6,918 nucleotides of DNA from Pseudomonadota bacterium (GTDB lineage Bacteria > Pseudomonadota > Alphaproteobacteria > Rhizobiales > Rhizobiaceae). Position numbers and translations under genes: made by a program. This document shows, piece by piece, positions 6,532-6,918 of this stretch. The first letter of the stretch is position 1; the number at the start of each line of letters is the position of its first letter. The DNA lies in the NCBI GenBank assembly GCA_023387715.1, contig JAEWHQ010000256.1, forward strand, positions 1-6,918, read 5' to 3'. Under the pieces are notes generated by a model that saw only the letters and a list, made by a program, of their open reading frames with translations, searched no databases and was not told the origin of the DNA.

Positions 6532-6918
6532 TGCCGATTATCATTGATGATGTGCTGTTTAACTATGGTGAAATGCAGATGCACTTTGACACAAAGCTGC
6601 CTGCAAACCGTATCACATCCATTATCGGCCCCAGCGGTTCGGGTAAATCAACCCTGCTCAACATCATTGCCGGTTTTGAAAAACCGCTGAGCGGCAAGGT
6701 GATCATTGATGGTGAGGATATGAGCAATCTTGCACCATCTGAGCGCCCTGTATCGATGGTGTTTCAGGATAATAATCTGTTTGCCCATCTGGATGTGGCG
6801 CAAAATGTCGGGCTTGGCCGTTCCAGCCGTTTGAAATTAACACCATCCGACCATATCGCTGTTTCAAAAGCCATTGAGCGCGTCGGTTTAAAGGGCAAAG
6901 AACATCGCAAGCCTGAAG
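6531..6918 (+). CDS. thiQ: Thiamine ABC transporter ATP-binding subunit ThiQ, 3'-truncated
   Basis: The frame opens at ATG 6531 and runs off the window after 129 codons. The ATG shares its A with the TAA of thiP (TAATG), a classic coupled junction; the Shine-Dalgarno is weak (AAGAAAG). The visible N-terminal half of an ABC ATPase begins MPIIIDDVLFNYGEMQMHFD, has Walker A GPSGSGKST (residues 33-41), and a Q-loop MVFQDNNLFAHL (76-87, Gln79). The FQDNNLF form with a short N-terminal region is typical of ThiQ. The signature motif, Walker B and H-loop would lie beyond the right edge. It powers import through ThiP by ATP hydrolysis at the cytoplasmic face. About 100 residues should be missing, given a usual length near 230-240. 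Confidence 0.95.
   Translation, partial: MPIIIDDVLFNYGEMQMHFDTKLPANRITSIIGPSGSGKSTLLNIIAGFEKPLSGKVIIDGEDMSNLAPSERPVSMVFQDNNLFAHLDVAQNVGLGRSSRLKLTPSDHIAVSKAIERVGLKGKEHRKPE

Overview
The window reads as an ordinary, densely packed chromosomal segment of an alphaproteobacterium, most likely in the Brucellaceae/Rhizobiales. The protein families, an alphaproteobacterial-type THI element with an extra P3a arm, and a base composition near 50% GC would fit a Pseudochrobactrum-like or other moderate-GC relative of Brucella/Ochrobactrum. That placement is inference; there is no rRNA or other strong taxonomic marker here.

Layout. Bases 1-480 (+) hold the C-terminal part of a TerC-family membrane protein whose start lies outside the window. 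It converges on an ABC-F ATPase of the Uup type (540-2360, -), and one symmetric hairpin (489-520) can terminate both. Next on the minus strand is a small glycine-zipper lipoprotein (2591-2875) with its own strong terminator (2511-2541), a promoter (about 2959-2987) and a possible 5'-leader hairpin. Upstream of it, on the same strand, is thiamine pyrophosphokinase (2994-3623, start uncertain). A compact divergent intergenic region follows. It carries a promoter (3677-3705), a complete TPP riboswitch (3714-3812) and a readable translational expression platform (3803-3862). This controls thiB-thiP-thiQ on the plus strand (3870 to the window edge), with a 10-nt gap between thiB and thiP and a 1-nt TAATG overlap between thiP and thiQ. 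thiQ is cut off at the right edge.

How it fits together. ThiB captures thiamine or its phosphates in the periplasm, the fused two-domain permease ThiP moves the ligand across the inner membrane, and ThiQ supplies ATP hydrolysis. The divergent kinase can convert imported thiamine to TPP in the cytoplasm. TPP then feeds back on the riboswitch in front of thiB. The sequence allows a specific OFF/ON model: ATCCTT at 3835-3840 can pair either with the 3' edge of the aptamer (SD free) or with the thiB Shine-Dalgarno (SD masked).

I found no mobile element, CRISPR array, tRNA, rRNA or sign of recent transfer, and no clearly undescribed system. The points most worth checking are the riboswitch platform, the unplaced promoter and start of the kinase gene (which may be transcribed antisense to the riboswitch), and the leader structure and internal duplication of the small lipoprotein.
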